Positions 38,586 through 47,022 of a stretch of DNA of 64,000 bases are shown here, piece by piece. A program made the position numbers and the translations under genes. The notes under the pieces are model-generated. The model had not been told where the DNA came from, ran no database searches, and saw only the letters and a program-made list of their open reading frames with translations. This DNA comes from Arenicellales bacterium (GTDB lineage: Bacteria > Pseudomonadota > Gammaproteobacteria > Arenicellales > JAJDZL01), in assembly GCA_951813075.1 (NCBI GenBank), contig OX638343.1, positions 1,647,999-1,711,998 on the forward strand. Reading direction: 5' to 3'. How positions within the stretch are numbered: position 1 is the stretch's first letter; each line of letters starts with the position of its first letter.

Positions 38586-39399
38586 ACCTCTTCCAATCAA
38601 TATCGCCCCCACCTGATGCCAGGAAATTGGGGTTTAGAATATTGGGCTTGTTGTAAATCACTGAATTTCCGGCAGGATCAACAACCTTTCCACCCGCACA
38701 TTCCAAAACACATTGCGCTGCTGCAGTATCCCATTCCGAGGTATTGGTGAAACTTGGAAAAATGTCGGCTGCACCCTCAGCAACCCGGCAGAATTTGATT
38801 GAACTTGACGAGCGAACGACATCACATTCGATTGACTCATTATTCAACTTTTCAATGAAATTCCGCGATTGCCTGGACCCTCGAAACTGCGGGGTGATGA
38901 TTGTCGCTCGGCTTCCCGAAAATTCTCGAACCCGAATTTTTCGTACCTTGCCATCTTCGCCGTTGCGGCAGTATGCCCCGTCACCACGAATACCCCAGTA
39001 GGTGCGGTCCTCTACCGGACTATGCACCACACCCAAAATTGCCGACTGTCCTTCCACTAAAGCAATATTTACTGTGAACTCATCTTCCCGGTGCATAAAC
39101 GATTTCGTTCCATCCAGCGGATCAACGAGCCAATAATATGACCAGACCGAGCGCTCGGAATAATTCGGTAGCGGCGACTCTTCCGAAATAATCGGAATAG
39201 ACGGTTGCAGGCGCCCAAGACCTGAAATGATAATTTCATTCGCACTCTCATCAGCAATCGTCACAGGTGAATTGTTGGATTTATACTCAACACTGAAATC
39301 CGTTTGATAGTGGTGCAGAATCTCGTTACCTGCTTCAATCGACAGTTGCAGAACTTGATCAATTAGAAGCTTTGGGTCGGGGACTTGGGAATTTGACAT
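38578..39399 (-). CDS. cysQ: 3'(2'),5'-bisphosphate nucleotidase CysQ
   Basis: Hydrolyses PAP (and PAPS) in sulfur assimilation. Starting at the ATG 39399 gives 273 residues; the 39432 start adds an odd N-terminus. Inositol-monophosphatase-fold motifs: VTIADESANEII, IISEE (metal Glu), the DPLDGTKSF metal/catalytic motif, and SEWDTAAAQCVLECAGG. Mg-dependent, Li-sensitive in the family. Divergent from zapE. Confidence 0.93.
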   Translation of the reverse strand: MSNSQVPDPKLLIDQVLQLSIEAGNEILHHYQTDFSVEYKSNNSPVTIADESANEIIISGLGRLQPSIPIISEESPLPNYSERSVWSYYWLVDPLDGTKSFMHREDEFTVNIALVEGQSAILGVVHSPVEDRTYWGIRGDGAYCRNGEDGKVRKIRVREFSGSRATIITPQFRGSRQSRNFIEKLNNESIECDVVRSSSSIKFCRVAEGAADIFPSFTNTSEWDTAAAQCVLECAGGKVVDPAGNSVIYNKPNILNPNFLASGGGDIDWKRFI

Positions 39400-39471
39400 C
39401 AGACGCGAGCAATGATGGCGCAGTGAATACAATTATATCGTAATGCCAGAGCGCGAGATAAGCTCCGGAAA

Positions 39472-39497
39472 ACGCTATTACGCAGCGAATAAGCGTT
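39472..39497. repeat. Inverted repeat between cysQ and zapE
   Basis: AACGCT and AGCGTT flank a 14-base centre that itself nearly pairs (ATT/AAT). It lies between the two divergent starts, so could be an operator or leader hairpin. Confidence 0.3.
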
Positions 39498-39543
39498 CTT
39501 GCGTCACCCGAATTGACACGAAAAACCAGCAAATGGCTGACTG

Positions 39544-40641
39544 ATGGCTGACCACCTGTTATTACAAAAATACCGCAGCGATATGCAACGTATCGGAGCG
39601 CCTGCTGATCCGGCGCAGATTGATGCACTCGTACCATTCCAGCATCTGTTCGATCAGCTCGCGGCAAAAGAACGAACATTCGGTAGCGGGCTCTTTAAAC
39701 GATTGGTTGGGAAGAAATCAATACAACCTCGTGGAATCTATATCTGGGGTGGCGTAGGCCGAGGGAAGACCTATCTGATGGATCTTTTTTTTGATGCAGT
39801 ACCGGTCTCTTCAAAAAAGCGTATTCATTTCCACCGATTCATGCAGGGAATTCACGGCTCCATTAAACAAATGCGCTACATGCAAAATCCCCTGGCAAAG
39901 ATCGGCAGGGAATATTCCACACAACATCGTCTGCTTTGTCTGGATGAGTTCTTTGTTCTGGATATCGGTGATGCAGTCATTCTCTCGGGATTGCTCAGTT
40001 CCCTGATTGAGAATGGTGTCGTCATCGTCACAACATCTAATACGCGACCCGATGAGCTCTATCGAGGAGGCATTCAACGAGATCGCTTTGTTCCCGCCAT
40101 CCGACTGATCAACGCGAAAATGGATGTGATAAGGATCGGAGATGGAACTGACTACAGACTCAAAGAACTGTCTGGAAAAACGCTGTACTACGACACGCTA
40201 GGTACCGAGACTGACGCAGCGTTGGATGCTGACTTCCAAAGACTGAGCGGTGGAGCACGCAAAATGGCAGGTGGTTTGGAAATATTGGGTCGACAAATAC
40301 GAACGGTCGGGCATGCCGAACACGCAGTCTGGTTTGAATTTGCCGATATATGCGATGGTCCGCGCTCCAAAGCGGATTACATCGAAATTGCCAATCTCTA
40401 CCGTACCGTCTTGATCACGGAAATCCCCCTCCTTTCCTGGGAGTTTGAGAATCAGGCTCGTCGATTCATAGAACTGGTCGATGAGTTCTACGATCGCGGC
40501 GTCCATCTGGTTGTTTCCGCCGAGGCTTCCATTGATAAACTTTATACGGGGACCAGACTGGTACGCGAATATGAACGTACCGCCAGTCGACTGCACGAAA
40601 TGCAGTCGGAAAAATACCTGTCCCGCGAACATTGCGGATGA
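39544..40641 (+). CDS. zapE: Cell division protein ZapE (AFG1-like ATPase)
   Basis: 365 residues. P-loop GGVGRGKTYLMDLFF (about 68-82), Walker B LLCLDEFFVLDIGDA, and VTTSNTRPDELYRGGIQRDRFVPAI are typical of ZapE/AFG1. The protein associates with the FtsZ ring late in division. Starts with ATG at 39544 with no strong ribosome binding site. It is the first plus-strand gene of its group and is followed, after 148 bases, by the sulfatase gene. Confidence 0.94.
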   Translation: MADHLLLQKYRSDMQRIGAPADPAQIDALVPFQHLFDQLAAKERTFGSGLFKRLVGKKSIQPRGIYIWGGVGRGKTYLMDLFFDAVPVSSKKRIHFHRFMQGIHGSIKQMRYMQNPLAKIGREYSTQHRLLCLDEFFVLDIGDAVILSGLLSSLIENGVVIVTTSNTRPDELYRGGIQRDRFVPAIRLINAKMDVIRIGDGTDYRLKELSGKTLYYDTLGTETDAALDADFQRLSGGARKMAGGLEILGRQIRTVGHAEHAVWFEFADICDGPRSKADYIEIANLYRTVLITEIPLLSWEFENQARRFIELVDEFYDRGVHLVVSAEASIDKLYTGTRLVREYERTASRLHEMQSEKYLSREHCG

Positions 40642-40789
40642 TCGAGCGGCATTGTTTGCGGCTGTATGATCGAACGTAGTCACAGTGGATGTTATCGGCT
40701 CAACAAAGAGCCTAAGGATTAGGATTTATCAACTAAAATACCGCAACAAATTTTTAATCTGATCATCCTCATATCACGGTGACAACCTA

Positions 40790-42322
40790 ATGCGGACATC
40801 TCCAAATATTTTGATATTGATGGCGGACCAGCTGGCGCCGCACTTTACCGGTACGTATGGCCATGAGCTGGTGAAAACGCCGAACATCGACAAGCTTGCG
40901 GAATCAGGATGTGTTTTTAATACCGCCTACACCCCCTCACCTCTATGTGCGCCGGCGAGATTCTCGTTCATGTCCGGTCAACTGCCGTTTGAAATCCAGG
41001 CGTACGACAACGCTGCGGAGTTTTCTTCAACAATTCCCACATTTTGTCATTACCTTCGACAGATCGGATATCAATCCTGTCTTTCGGGGAAAATGCACTT
41101 TATCGGTCCCGATCAATTACACGGATTTTCCCAGCGCCTGACAACGGATATTTATCCGGCAGACTATTCCTTCACACCAAATTGGCTCAAACCTGAAGAG
41201 CGAATCGATGTCTGGTATCACAACATGAGTAGTGTTCACGAAGCCGGTAGTGCGGAGATAACCTATCAACTTGAATACGACGATGAGGTGGGATTTCACG
41301 CGATCAGGAAATTGTTTGATTATGCCCGCGAACCTGAACAGCGACCGTTTGTCATGGTTTCATCCTTCACACATCCGCACGATCCCTACGTCGCGCGTAA
41401 AAAGTACTGGGACTTGTATGATCACGACAAAATTGACTTACCGTTGCTGTCGACTAACAATGTCAACACAGATCCCCACAGCATGCGAATCATTTGTGGC
41501 ATCCAGGCTGATGTGCATCCTGCAGACGAACAGTCTATGCGCAATGCCCGTCACGCGTACTATGCCAACGTCTCTTACTTTGACGATCACGTAGGAAAAT
41601 TCATTGATGCGCTGACAAGCACCGGTCTGATTGAAAACACAATCGTGCTTGTAACCGCAGACCACGGTGATATGTTGGGTGAAAGAGGACTTTGGTACAA
41701 AATGCACTTTTTTGAACAGGCGGCGAGAATACCGTTGATTGCAGCAGGTCCCGGAATCATACAATCTGAAATCGACAGTGCATGTTCGCTGGTCGATCTC
41801 CTACCCACACTGGTTGACATCGCTACCGAGGGTAAGGGTGTATCTCCTGCTAGTCACGCTTCGTTTGATGGTGCCAGTCTGTATCCATTGATGACCGAAC
41901 ATGGAGCCCGAGGCGAAGATTGTGCCATATCCCACTACGCTGCAGAGTGTGCTATCGAGCCGATGGTCATGATGCGCAAGGGCAACCTTAAGTTCATATT
42001 CAGTGAATCAGAAACTCCAATGCTGTTCAACTTGGATGATGACCCACAAGAACTCGTTAACCTGGCTGAAAACGAGGCGTATCGAGATACGGTCGAATCC
42101 TTCACACGACAGATTAAGAATAAGTGGAACTTGAAGGAGATTCGGGAGAGTGTAATCGCCAGTCAACAATCGCGTTTGCTGATTCAAGACATCGTGAACA
42201 AGACTCGAACAAATACATGGGATTTCCAACCGTTCCGAAGTGCCACAGACGATTACATCCGCGCTCACAAAGAACTTGATGACATCGGGGAGAAAAGCAG
42301 ATACCCCAGATTCGCGCAATGA
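40790..42322 (+). CDS. betC: Choline-sulfatase-like sulfatase
   Basis: 510 residues, arylsulfatase family. N-terminal metal ligands NILILMADQLAP; formylglycine motif CAPAR (Cys53), followed by FSFMSG; GKMHFIGPDQLHGF; and the second metal site VTADHGDMLGERGLWYKMHFFE. These match BetC, which releases choline from choline-O-sulfate. The long SFTHPHDPY and C-terminal SRYPRFAQ segment also fit. A formylglycine-generating enzyme is required and is not in the window. The next gene is an SDR dehydrogenase, possibly acting on the product or a related alcohol. Other sulfate esters cannot be excluded. Confidence 0.85.
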   Translation: MRTSPNILILMADQLAPHFTGTYGHELVKTPNIDKLAESGCVFNTAYTPSPLCAPARFSFMSGQLPFEIQAYDNAAEFSSTIPTFCHYLRQIGYQSCLSGKMHFIGPDQLHGFSQRLTTDIYPADYSFTPNWLKPEERIDVWYHNMSSVHEAGSAEITYQLEYDDEVGFHAIRKLFDYAREPEQRPFVMVSSFTHPHDPYVARKKYWDLYDHDKIDLPLLSTNNVNTDPHSMRIICGIQADVHPADEQSMRNARHAYYANVSYFDDHVGKFIDALTSTGLIENTIVLVTADHGDMLGERGLWYKMHFFEQAARIPLIAAGPGIIQSEIDSACSLVDLLPTLVDIATEGKGVSPASHASFDGASLYPLMTEHGARGEDCAISHYAAECAIEPMVMMRKGNLKFIFSESETPMLFNLDDDPQELVNLAENEAYRDTVESFTRQIKNKWNLKEIRESVIASQQSRLLIQDIVNKTRTNTWDFQPFRSATDDYIRAHKELDDIGEKSRYPRFAQ

Positions 42323-42342
42323 TATACAAGTAATAAATTTCT

Positions 42343-43104
42343 ATGACTTCCAAAGGTATTGAAAAAACGATTTTAATTACCGGCGGTAGCAGAGGCATTG
42401 GAGCGGCAACTGCAATGCTAGCTGCTCGACACGACTACACTGTTGCCATCAACTACATAGAACGAGAGGATGCAGCGCAGCAAGTCGTCAACCGAATTGA
42501 GAAGTCAGGCGGAAAAGCTCTCGCACTGCAGTGTGACGTTTCGCAGGAAGAGCAAGTGGTCGACATGTTCAAGAAACTGGACGCTTCTGCTGGCCCGATC
42601 GCAGCGCTCGTCAATAGCGCTGGGGTTCTTGCCCCTTTGACCCGCGTGGAAAATTTAGATGCATCACGGATCAGGCGTATTTTTGATGTCAATGTTATCG
42701 GGAGCTTCCTATGTGCCCGTGAAGCCATCCGAAGAATGTCCGCGAACCACGGTGGATTTGGCGGGGCAATCGTCAACATTACATCTGGGGCAGCGAGAAT
42801 CGGAGCAGCCAATGACTATGTTGACTATGCGGCTTCAAAAGCTGCAATTGATACTTTTACTATCGGTCTCGCGAAGGAAGTAGCCAGTGAAAACATCAGG
42901 GTCAATGCTGTACGCGCAGGGTTTATCGACACCGACATGCATGAGAGTGTGGGTGGTCCAAAAAGATTTGAACAACTCAAGCACACGATCCCCTTGGCTC
43001 GGGTGGGTCGCCCCGAAGAAGTCGCTGAAGGCATAATATGGCTTCTTTCCGAGAACGCATCATATTGCACCGGCACCATATTGGACGTCACGGGAGGCCG
43101 TTGA
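42343..43104 (+). CDS. Short-chain dehydrogenase/reductase
   Basis: 253 residues, classical SDR. Cofactor motif TGGSRGIG near the N-terminus, NSAG (VNSAGVL), catalytic Ser in NITSGAARIG, and YAASK (Tyr-x3-Lys). The end LSENASYCTGTILDVTGGR is standard. NADP preference is suggested by SRG in the glycine motif. The gene begins 20 bases after betC, so the two likely form an operon. Substrate not deducible. Confidence 0.88.
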   Translation: MTSKGIEKTILITGGSRGIGAATAMLAARHDYTVAINYIEREDAAQQVVNRIEKSGGKALALQCDVSQEEQVVDMFKKLDASAGPIAALVNSAGVLAPLTRVENLDASRIRRIFDVNVIGSFLCAREAIRRMSANHGGFGGAIVNITSGAARIGAANDYVDYAASKAAIDTFTIGLAKEVASENIRVNAVRAGFIDTDMHESVGGPKRFEQLKHTIPLARVGRPEEVAEGIIWLLSENASYCTGTILDVTGGR

Positions 43105-43386
43105 AATTACATGGTGGGAATTTCAAAAAGGAATAAAACAGAATCGTTACAAGCGATAAATCCAATGTAACCGACTGTCTGGCCCTCTAATCAGGTCGGT
43201 GAACCTCAGCCGTTTTCGATACAAACCGCTTTTGAGCAGTCGATCTGCACCATGGTGTCCAAATCCTCGACATTCTGTCTGGCACCGAACTCGTCTACAT
43301 TATTTTTGGTACTTTGAATTCATCTTGTTGTACGCACCAAAGTATCCGCGCTTCAAGCAATACCAGATCCACTCGGTACCGTTGAT

Positions 43387-43629
43387 TTAAGCGTTTCCGT
43401 GCACATACATCTTTGGCTGCGTGTCTGCCCGTCCTGGCCTGTCGCGTTCCTTGATTTCAACTACCGCGTTTTTACCCACGATTCTACGGCCAGAATTGAG
43501 ATTGTCCAGGGTAGATATCCGCCCGATTAATCGCATGTTCGCTGCGATGATTGATTGACCCTTGCGGAAGCGGCTGCTGACAAACAAACGATACGCCAAC
43601 ATCACGAATTCAACAAGCTCGATTTCCAT
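43387..43629 (-). pseudogene. Possible remnant of a hotdog-fold (MaoC-like) protein
   Basis: An 80-codon frame ending RRIVGKNAVVEIKERDRPGRADTQPKMYVHGNA. The pattern looks like the end of a MaoC/hotdog domain, but the rest of such a domain (about 70 more residues) is missing and no ribosome binding site is seen. Resemblance is from memory only. The surrounding 43105-43724 contains nothing else I can support. Confidence 0.3.
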
Positions 43630-43724
43630 GGCTTGTTAGTCGGTGAATGCAAACTAGTGCAACGCCTATTCGCTGGTCCGCGGGATATGACAGTCCCGGT
43701 TCAACAGTTCGTACCTCAAGAATG

Positions 43725-43755
43725 TTGACATAAATTCGAATTTATGAAATATTTT
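43725..43755 (+). promoter_or_regulatory. Promoter with LacI-type palindromic operator for the catabolic operon
   Basis: TTGACA at 43725-43730 is a perfect -35. A perfect 18-base palindrome, CATAAATTCGAATTTATG (43729-43746), overlaps it and fills the spacer; AT-rich -10 candidates AATATT to TATTTT lie at 43748-43755. Central CG in an even palindrome is typical for LacI-family operators, and a LacI-family gene closes this cluster. Confidence 0.6.
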
Positions 43756-43764
43756 GTTACTTTT

Positions 43765-43814
43765 GTTGTAATATTGCAGTAATATTGTTGCAATATATTA
43801 ATATGTTGCATTAT
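43765..43814. repeat. Three GTTG(C/T)A(A/T)TAT repeats in the leader
   Basis: GTTGTAATAT (43765-43774), GTTGCAATAT (43787-43796) and GTTGCATTAT (43805-43814) lie in the same orientation, 22 and 18 bases apart, between the promoter and the first gene. Could be protein-binding sites. Confidence 0.4.
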
Positions 43815-43846
43815 CATGAGTTCGATTAAGGACTTTTAATTCATCT

Positions 43847-43874
43847 AGCGAGGGTAAATTCTCAGCGAGGGTAA
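43847..43874 (+). repeat. Duplicated ribosome-binding segment
   Basis: AGCGAGGGTAA occurs at 43847-43857 and again at 43864-43874, immediately before the ATG at 43876. The second copy supplies GAGGG as ribosome binding site; the first is an exact 11-base duplicate with a 17-base period. Confidence 0.5.
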
Positions 43875-43875
43875 T

Positions 43876-45690
43876 ATGTCATTAACCGTAAGCCAACTAA
43901 TAATTAGTGCACTAAAACAATATGGTACGCCGTTTGTGACCGGTCTGCCGGGACATGGCAACTGGAGTTTTTTGGACGCGCTTGCCGCACCTGACTCAGG
44001 TGTTGAGTTTATTCAGGTTTTGCATGAACAAAGCGCCGCACACATAGCGGATGCATATTTCAGGGTTACCGGTCAACCTATATGCGCCGCAACATCAATT
44101 GGCCCCGGTGCCACTAATACTGTAATTGGCCTGGCTACGGCAGCCTGTGATTCTTCAGCATTCATGTTGATTACCGGTTCGGCGGCCACGCATATGCGCG
44201 GACATGGTGTGATGCAGGAACTAGACCGTTTTAACTCACCTGATTTCCCACACGTTACAAAAGCCGTCACCAAGCGCAATTACGACTTGATCAATGCCGA
44301 CATGGCACCTTTCATCATGCATCGTGCATTTAACGCCATGCTTACCGGTCGACCTGGTCCCGTTCACATTGATGTGCCGCTTGACGTTCAAGTCATGGAA
44401 ACTGACTTACCGATTCAAGATCTCAACAAAAGAATACCTGTCGGTAAACCTCGCGCCGATGAAGATGCAATCAATGCGGCGATTGAATTGCTGTTATCAG
44501 CAAAGCGCCCTTGCATGGTTGTAGGAGGTGGCGCGGTCTGCGCTGACGCAGCACCTGAAGTCGCCAGTCTTGCCGAGAAACTCAATATTCCGGTTGTGTT
44601 CACGTGGAACGGCAAAGGTGCAATCGCCGAAGATAATCCACTTTGTGCTGGAACGGTCGGGTGGCCAGGCTCCTTAGCAGGCAACAATACATCGGCAAAT
44701 GCAGATGTACTGCTTTCCTTGGGGTGTCGTTTTACCGACTGGTCAGCATCGTCCTATCGCAAGGGGTCTGCCTACTCGATCCCGCCGGGCAAGCTGATTC
44801 ACATTGATATCGACCCGCATGAAATCGGGAAAAACTACCAGACCGAGTGCGGAATTACAGGTGACATCAAGGCGGTTCTTGGTGACATTCTAGCAGGAAT
44901 TTCAAAACAACAAGCCCAACGCACCTCAAAAGCTCGAGAAAGCTATCTTGATGGAATTCAAGGTTTGAAGTCGCAGTGGGAAGATATCCTGGAACGTCGT
45001 CGTTCAGTTGATACTATTCCAACCACAATGCTGCGGGTTCTTCGGTCACTGCGTAGTGTTTTACCGCGCAATGGCATCGTTACGGTTGGTTCAGGGCATC
45101 CTCAGTCCTCAACGAAACAAGCGTTTCCTGTTTATGAACCAAGAACGCATATTACTTCTGGAAGCTACTCATCAATGGGTTTTGCCGTACCTGCGGCAAT
45201 TGCTGCCAAGTTGGGCAAACCCGATACGCCGGTTGTTTGCATTATCGGTGACGGCGACATGATGATGTCGATTCAGGAATTGGCGATGTGCATTATGTAC
45301 AACTTGCCGATCGTCTTTCTGGTGTTGAACAACTCCGGTTATATCTCCATTCGCGATGGGCAAGACGGACTAATCGGCCGCAATATCGGATCCGAATTCA
45401 ACTACCACCGTGGCAATCAGAAACCGTATTCGATTGACTTCCCGGCAACAGCCCGATCATTTGGATTCGAATATGCGACCCGTATCAGCGAAACCTCGGA
45501 ACTGGACGACGCCCTTAAACGCGCCTTGAGCTCGAATGCCCCGGCGTTGGTTGAAGTTCCGATCACGCGAGATGTCTCAATTGCCGCTGCTGAAGTTGTT
45601 GGCTGGTGGGATTTTCCGCTGCTGCCTCATGCACCAGAAGCGGTCAGGGCTGACTATGCCGAAGGATTGGCTGCCGAACAGCATCGATAA
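43876..45690 (+). CDS. Thiamine diphosphate-dependent enzyme, acetolactate synthase-like
   Basis: 604 residues with all three ThDP-enzyme domains: Pyr domain with catalytic Glu51 in VLHEQSAAHIADAY, central domain (CMVVGGGAV, VVFTWNGKGAIAEDNPL, DVLLSLGCRFTDW), and PP domain with GDGDMMMSIQELAMCIMYNLPIV ... NNSG as the ThDP/Mg motif. It is not a clear IlvB, Xsc or IolD by its N-terminal sequence. Placement as first gene of a sugar-type import operon suggests cleavage or decarboxylation of a 2-oxo acid or ketose formed from the imported compound. The exact reaction is unknown. ATG at 43876 chosen for the GAGGG site. Confidence 0.85.
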   Translation: MSLTVSQLIISALKQYGTPFVTGLPGHGNWSFLDALAAPDSGVEFIQVLHEQSAAHIADAYFRVTGQPICAATSIGPGATNTVIGLATAACDSSAFMLITGSAATHMRGHGVMQELDRFNSPDFPHVTKAVTKRNYDLINADMAPFIMHRAFNAMLTGRPGPVHIDVPLDVQVMETDLPIQDLNKRIPVGKPRADEDAINAAIELLLSAKRPCMVVGGGAVCADAAPEVASLAEKLNIPVVFTWNGKGAIAEDNPLCAGTVGWPGSLAGNNTSANADVLLSLGCRFTDWSASSYRKGSAYSIPPGKLIHIDIDPHEIGKNYQTECGITGDIKAVLGDILAGISKQQAQRTSKARESYLDGIQGLKSQWEDILERRRSVDTIPTTMLRVLRSLRSVLPRNGIVTVGSGHPQSSTKQAFPVYEPRTHITSGSYSSMGFAVPAAIAAKLGKPDTPVVCIIGDGDMMMSIQELAMCIMYNLPIVFLVLNNSGYISIRDGQDGLIGRNIGSEFNYHRGNQKPYSIDFPATARSFGFEYATRISETSELDDALKRALSSNAPALVEVPITRDVSIAAAEVVGWWDFPLLPHAPEAVRADYAEGLAAEQHR

Positions 45691-45756
45691 GACCGCTGGA
45701 TCATTTTTTCTTGACTCTACTTATTTCACATTTGTAAACATACAGGAGCATTAACT

Positions 45757-46914
45757 ATGAAACTATCTAAGCTATTCTCTATAACTTGCATTAAGGTATT
45801 TTTCCTTTGCGGAGCATTGGCTTTTAGCGCTGGAACCCATGCCGATTCTGCAAGCTATACCGGTCAGTCCAGGACTTTCTTATGGAATCCCGATTTCAAC
45901 GATATTGTTGATACATCGCAATACAAGAAAGATCCGCCGTATGTTGTCGGCTTTTCGAATGCCGGCGTAGCAGACGGCTGGCTGGTAACGTTCAAGCACG
46001 GTGTTGAATGGGCCGCCGCGGAAAATCGGGAACGAATCGAGAAGTTCATCATCACTGACGCAAACTGGGATGCGGACAAACAGATTCGGGACATTCAGGA
46101 CCTGCTCAATCAGGATATCGATATTTTGCTGGTCAATCCAGTAACACTTGAAGCCCTGGACCCGGTATTGCGCCGTACAATGCGATCCGATGTCCCGGTG
46201 GTGTCGGTGGTTCGGAGGGTAAAAAGTGACGAGGCGTTCGTTTCATTTGTAACAGCATCTGATACTGCATTGGCAAGACTGAGTGCCCAGTGGATGGTCG
46301 AAACCCTCGGAGGTTCCGGAAAAATCGTGCTTTTACCAGGTCAAGCTGGTGCCAGTCCTGCGGAATTTCGTTTAAGAGCCGCCAAAGAAGTGTTTGGACA
46401 GTATCCAGACATTGAAATTCTGAGTGTGCAATACACCGACTGGAGTCCGGCCAAAGGCAAGGAAGTCATGGCCACGCTGATACAAGCTCATGGTGGAGAA
46501 ATTGATGGCGTTTGGGCTGATTCAGGTTTGCAAGGTTCCGGGTCTGTAGAAGCTTTCATCAATGCTGGAGTTTCAGGAAAAGACATTCCCCCGCATACCG
46601 GAGGGGACTTGAACTATATGTACCAGCTCGCCCACGAGCATGGATTTCCATTTTGTGGAATTGACTATACCGCAGCGATTGGAATCGACGGTGTCAGAAT
46701 TGCACTGGACGTACTCGAAGGCGAACAAGTGCCCACGCGATTCGATCTGAATTTCCAGGTCGTGATTCCGGAAGGACACGAAACCACGTCAATCAAAGCA
46801 GATGTTTGGCTCAGAGACTATGTCAGGCTTGACAAGCCCGGAGAGTTGATCATGGGACATGGTCTCGGCGAAGATTACGACCCGCAAACGTTCACAGCAA
46901 ACTACCCACGTTAA
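45757..46914 (+). CDS. Sugar-type (CUT2) ABC transporter periplasmic binding protein
   Basis: 385 residues. Signal peptide CIKVFFLCGALAFSAGTHA, then a type 1 periplasmic-binding fold: VVGFSNAGVADGWLVTFKHGVEWAA, DIQDLLNQDIDILLVNPVTLEALDP, GGSGKIVLLPGQAGASPAEFRLRAAKEVF, and GVWADSGLQGSGSVEAF. This is the RbsB-like group that binds pentoses, inositols and other polyols. An AGGAG site precedes the ATG at 45757. A strong hairpin follows the gene, separating it from the ATPase gene. Confidence 0.9.
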   Translation: MKLSKLFSITCIKVFFLCGALAFSAGTHADSASYTGQSRTFLWNPDFNDIVDTSQYKKDPPYVVGFSNAGVADGWLVTFKHGVEWAAAENRERIEKFIITDANWDADKQIRDIQDLLNQDIDILLVNPVTLEALDPVLRRTMRSDVPVVSVVRRVKSDEAFVSFVTASDTALARLSAQWMVETLGGSGKIVLLPGQAGASPAEFRLRAAKEVFGQYPDIEILSVQYTDWSPAKGKEVMATLIQAHGGEIDGVWADSGLQGSGSVEAFINAGVSGKDIPPHTGGDLNYMYQLAHEHGFPFCGIDYTAAIGIDGVRIALDVLEGEQVPTRFDLNFQVVIPEGHETTSIKADVWLRDYVRLDKPGELIMGHGLGEDYDPQTFTANYPR

Positions 46915-46930
46915 ATCATTGTCCAGGTTC

Positions 46931-46974
46931 GACTGATAAAAGCAATTGATCAATCTCGGTTGCTTTTATCGGTC
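46931..46974 (+). promoter_or_regulatory. Long hairpin between binding-protein and ATPase genes
   Basis: GACTGATAAAAGCAA (46931-46945) pairs with TTGCTTTTATCGGTC (46960-46974): 15 pairs, one G-T, 14-base loop, no T-run. Such intercistronic stems usually stabilise the upstream mRNA and lower downstream expression, so that binding protein exceeds membrane components. Confidence 0.6.
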
Positions 46975-47022
46975 GGCTTGGTGGTAGTCAAAGATAACTC
47001 GACAAAATCTGGGCTGTCTTTC

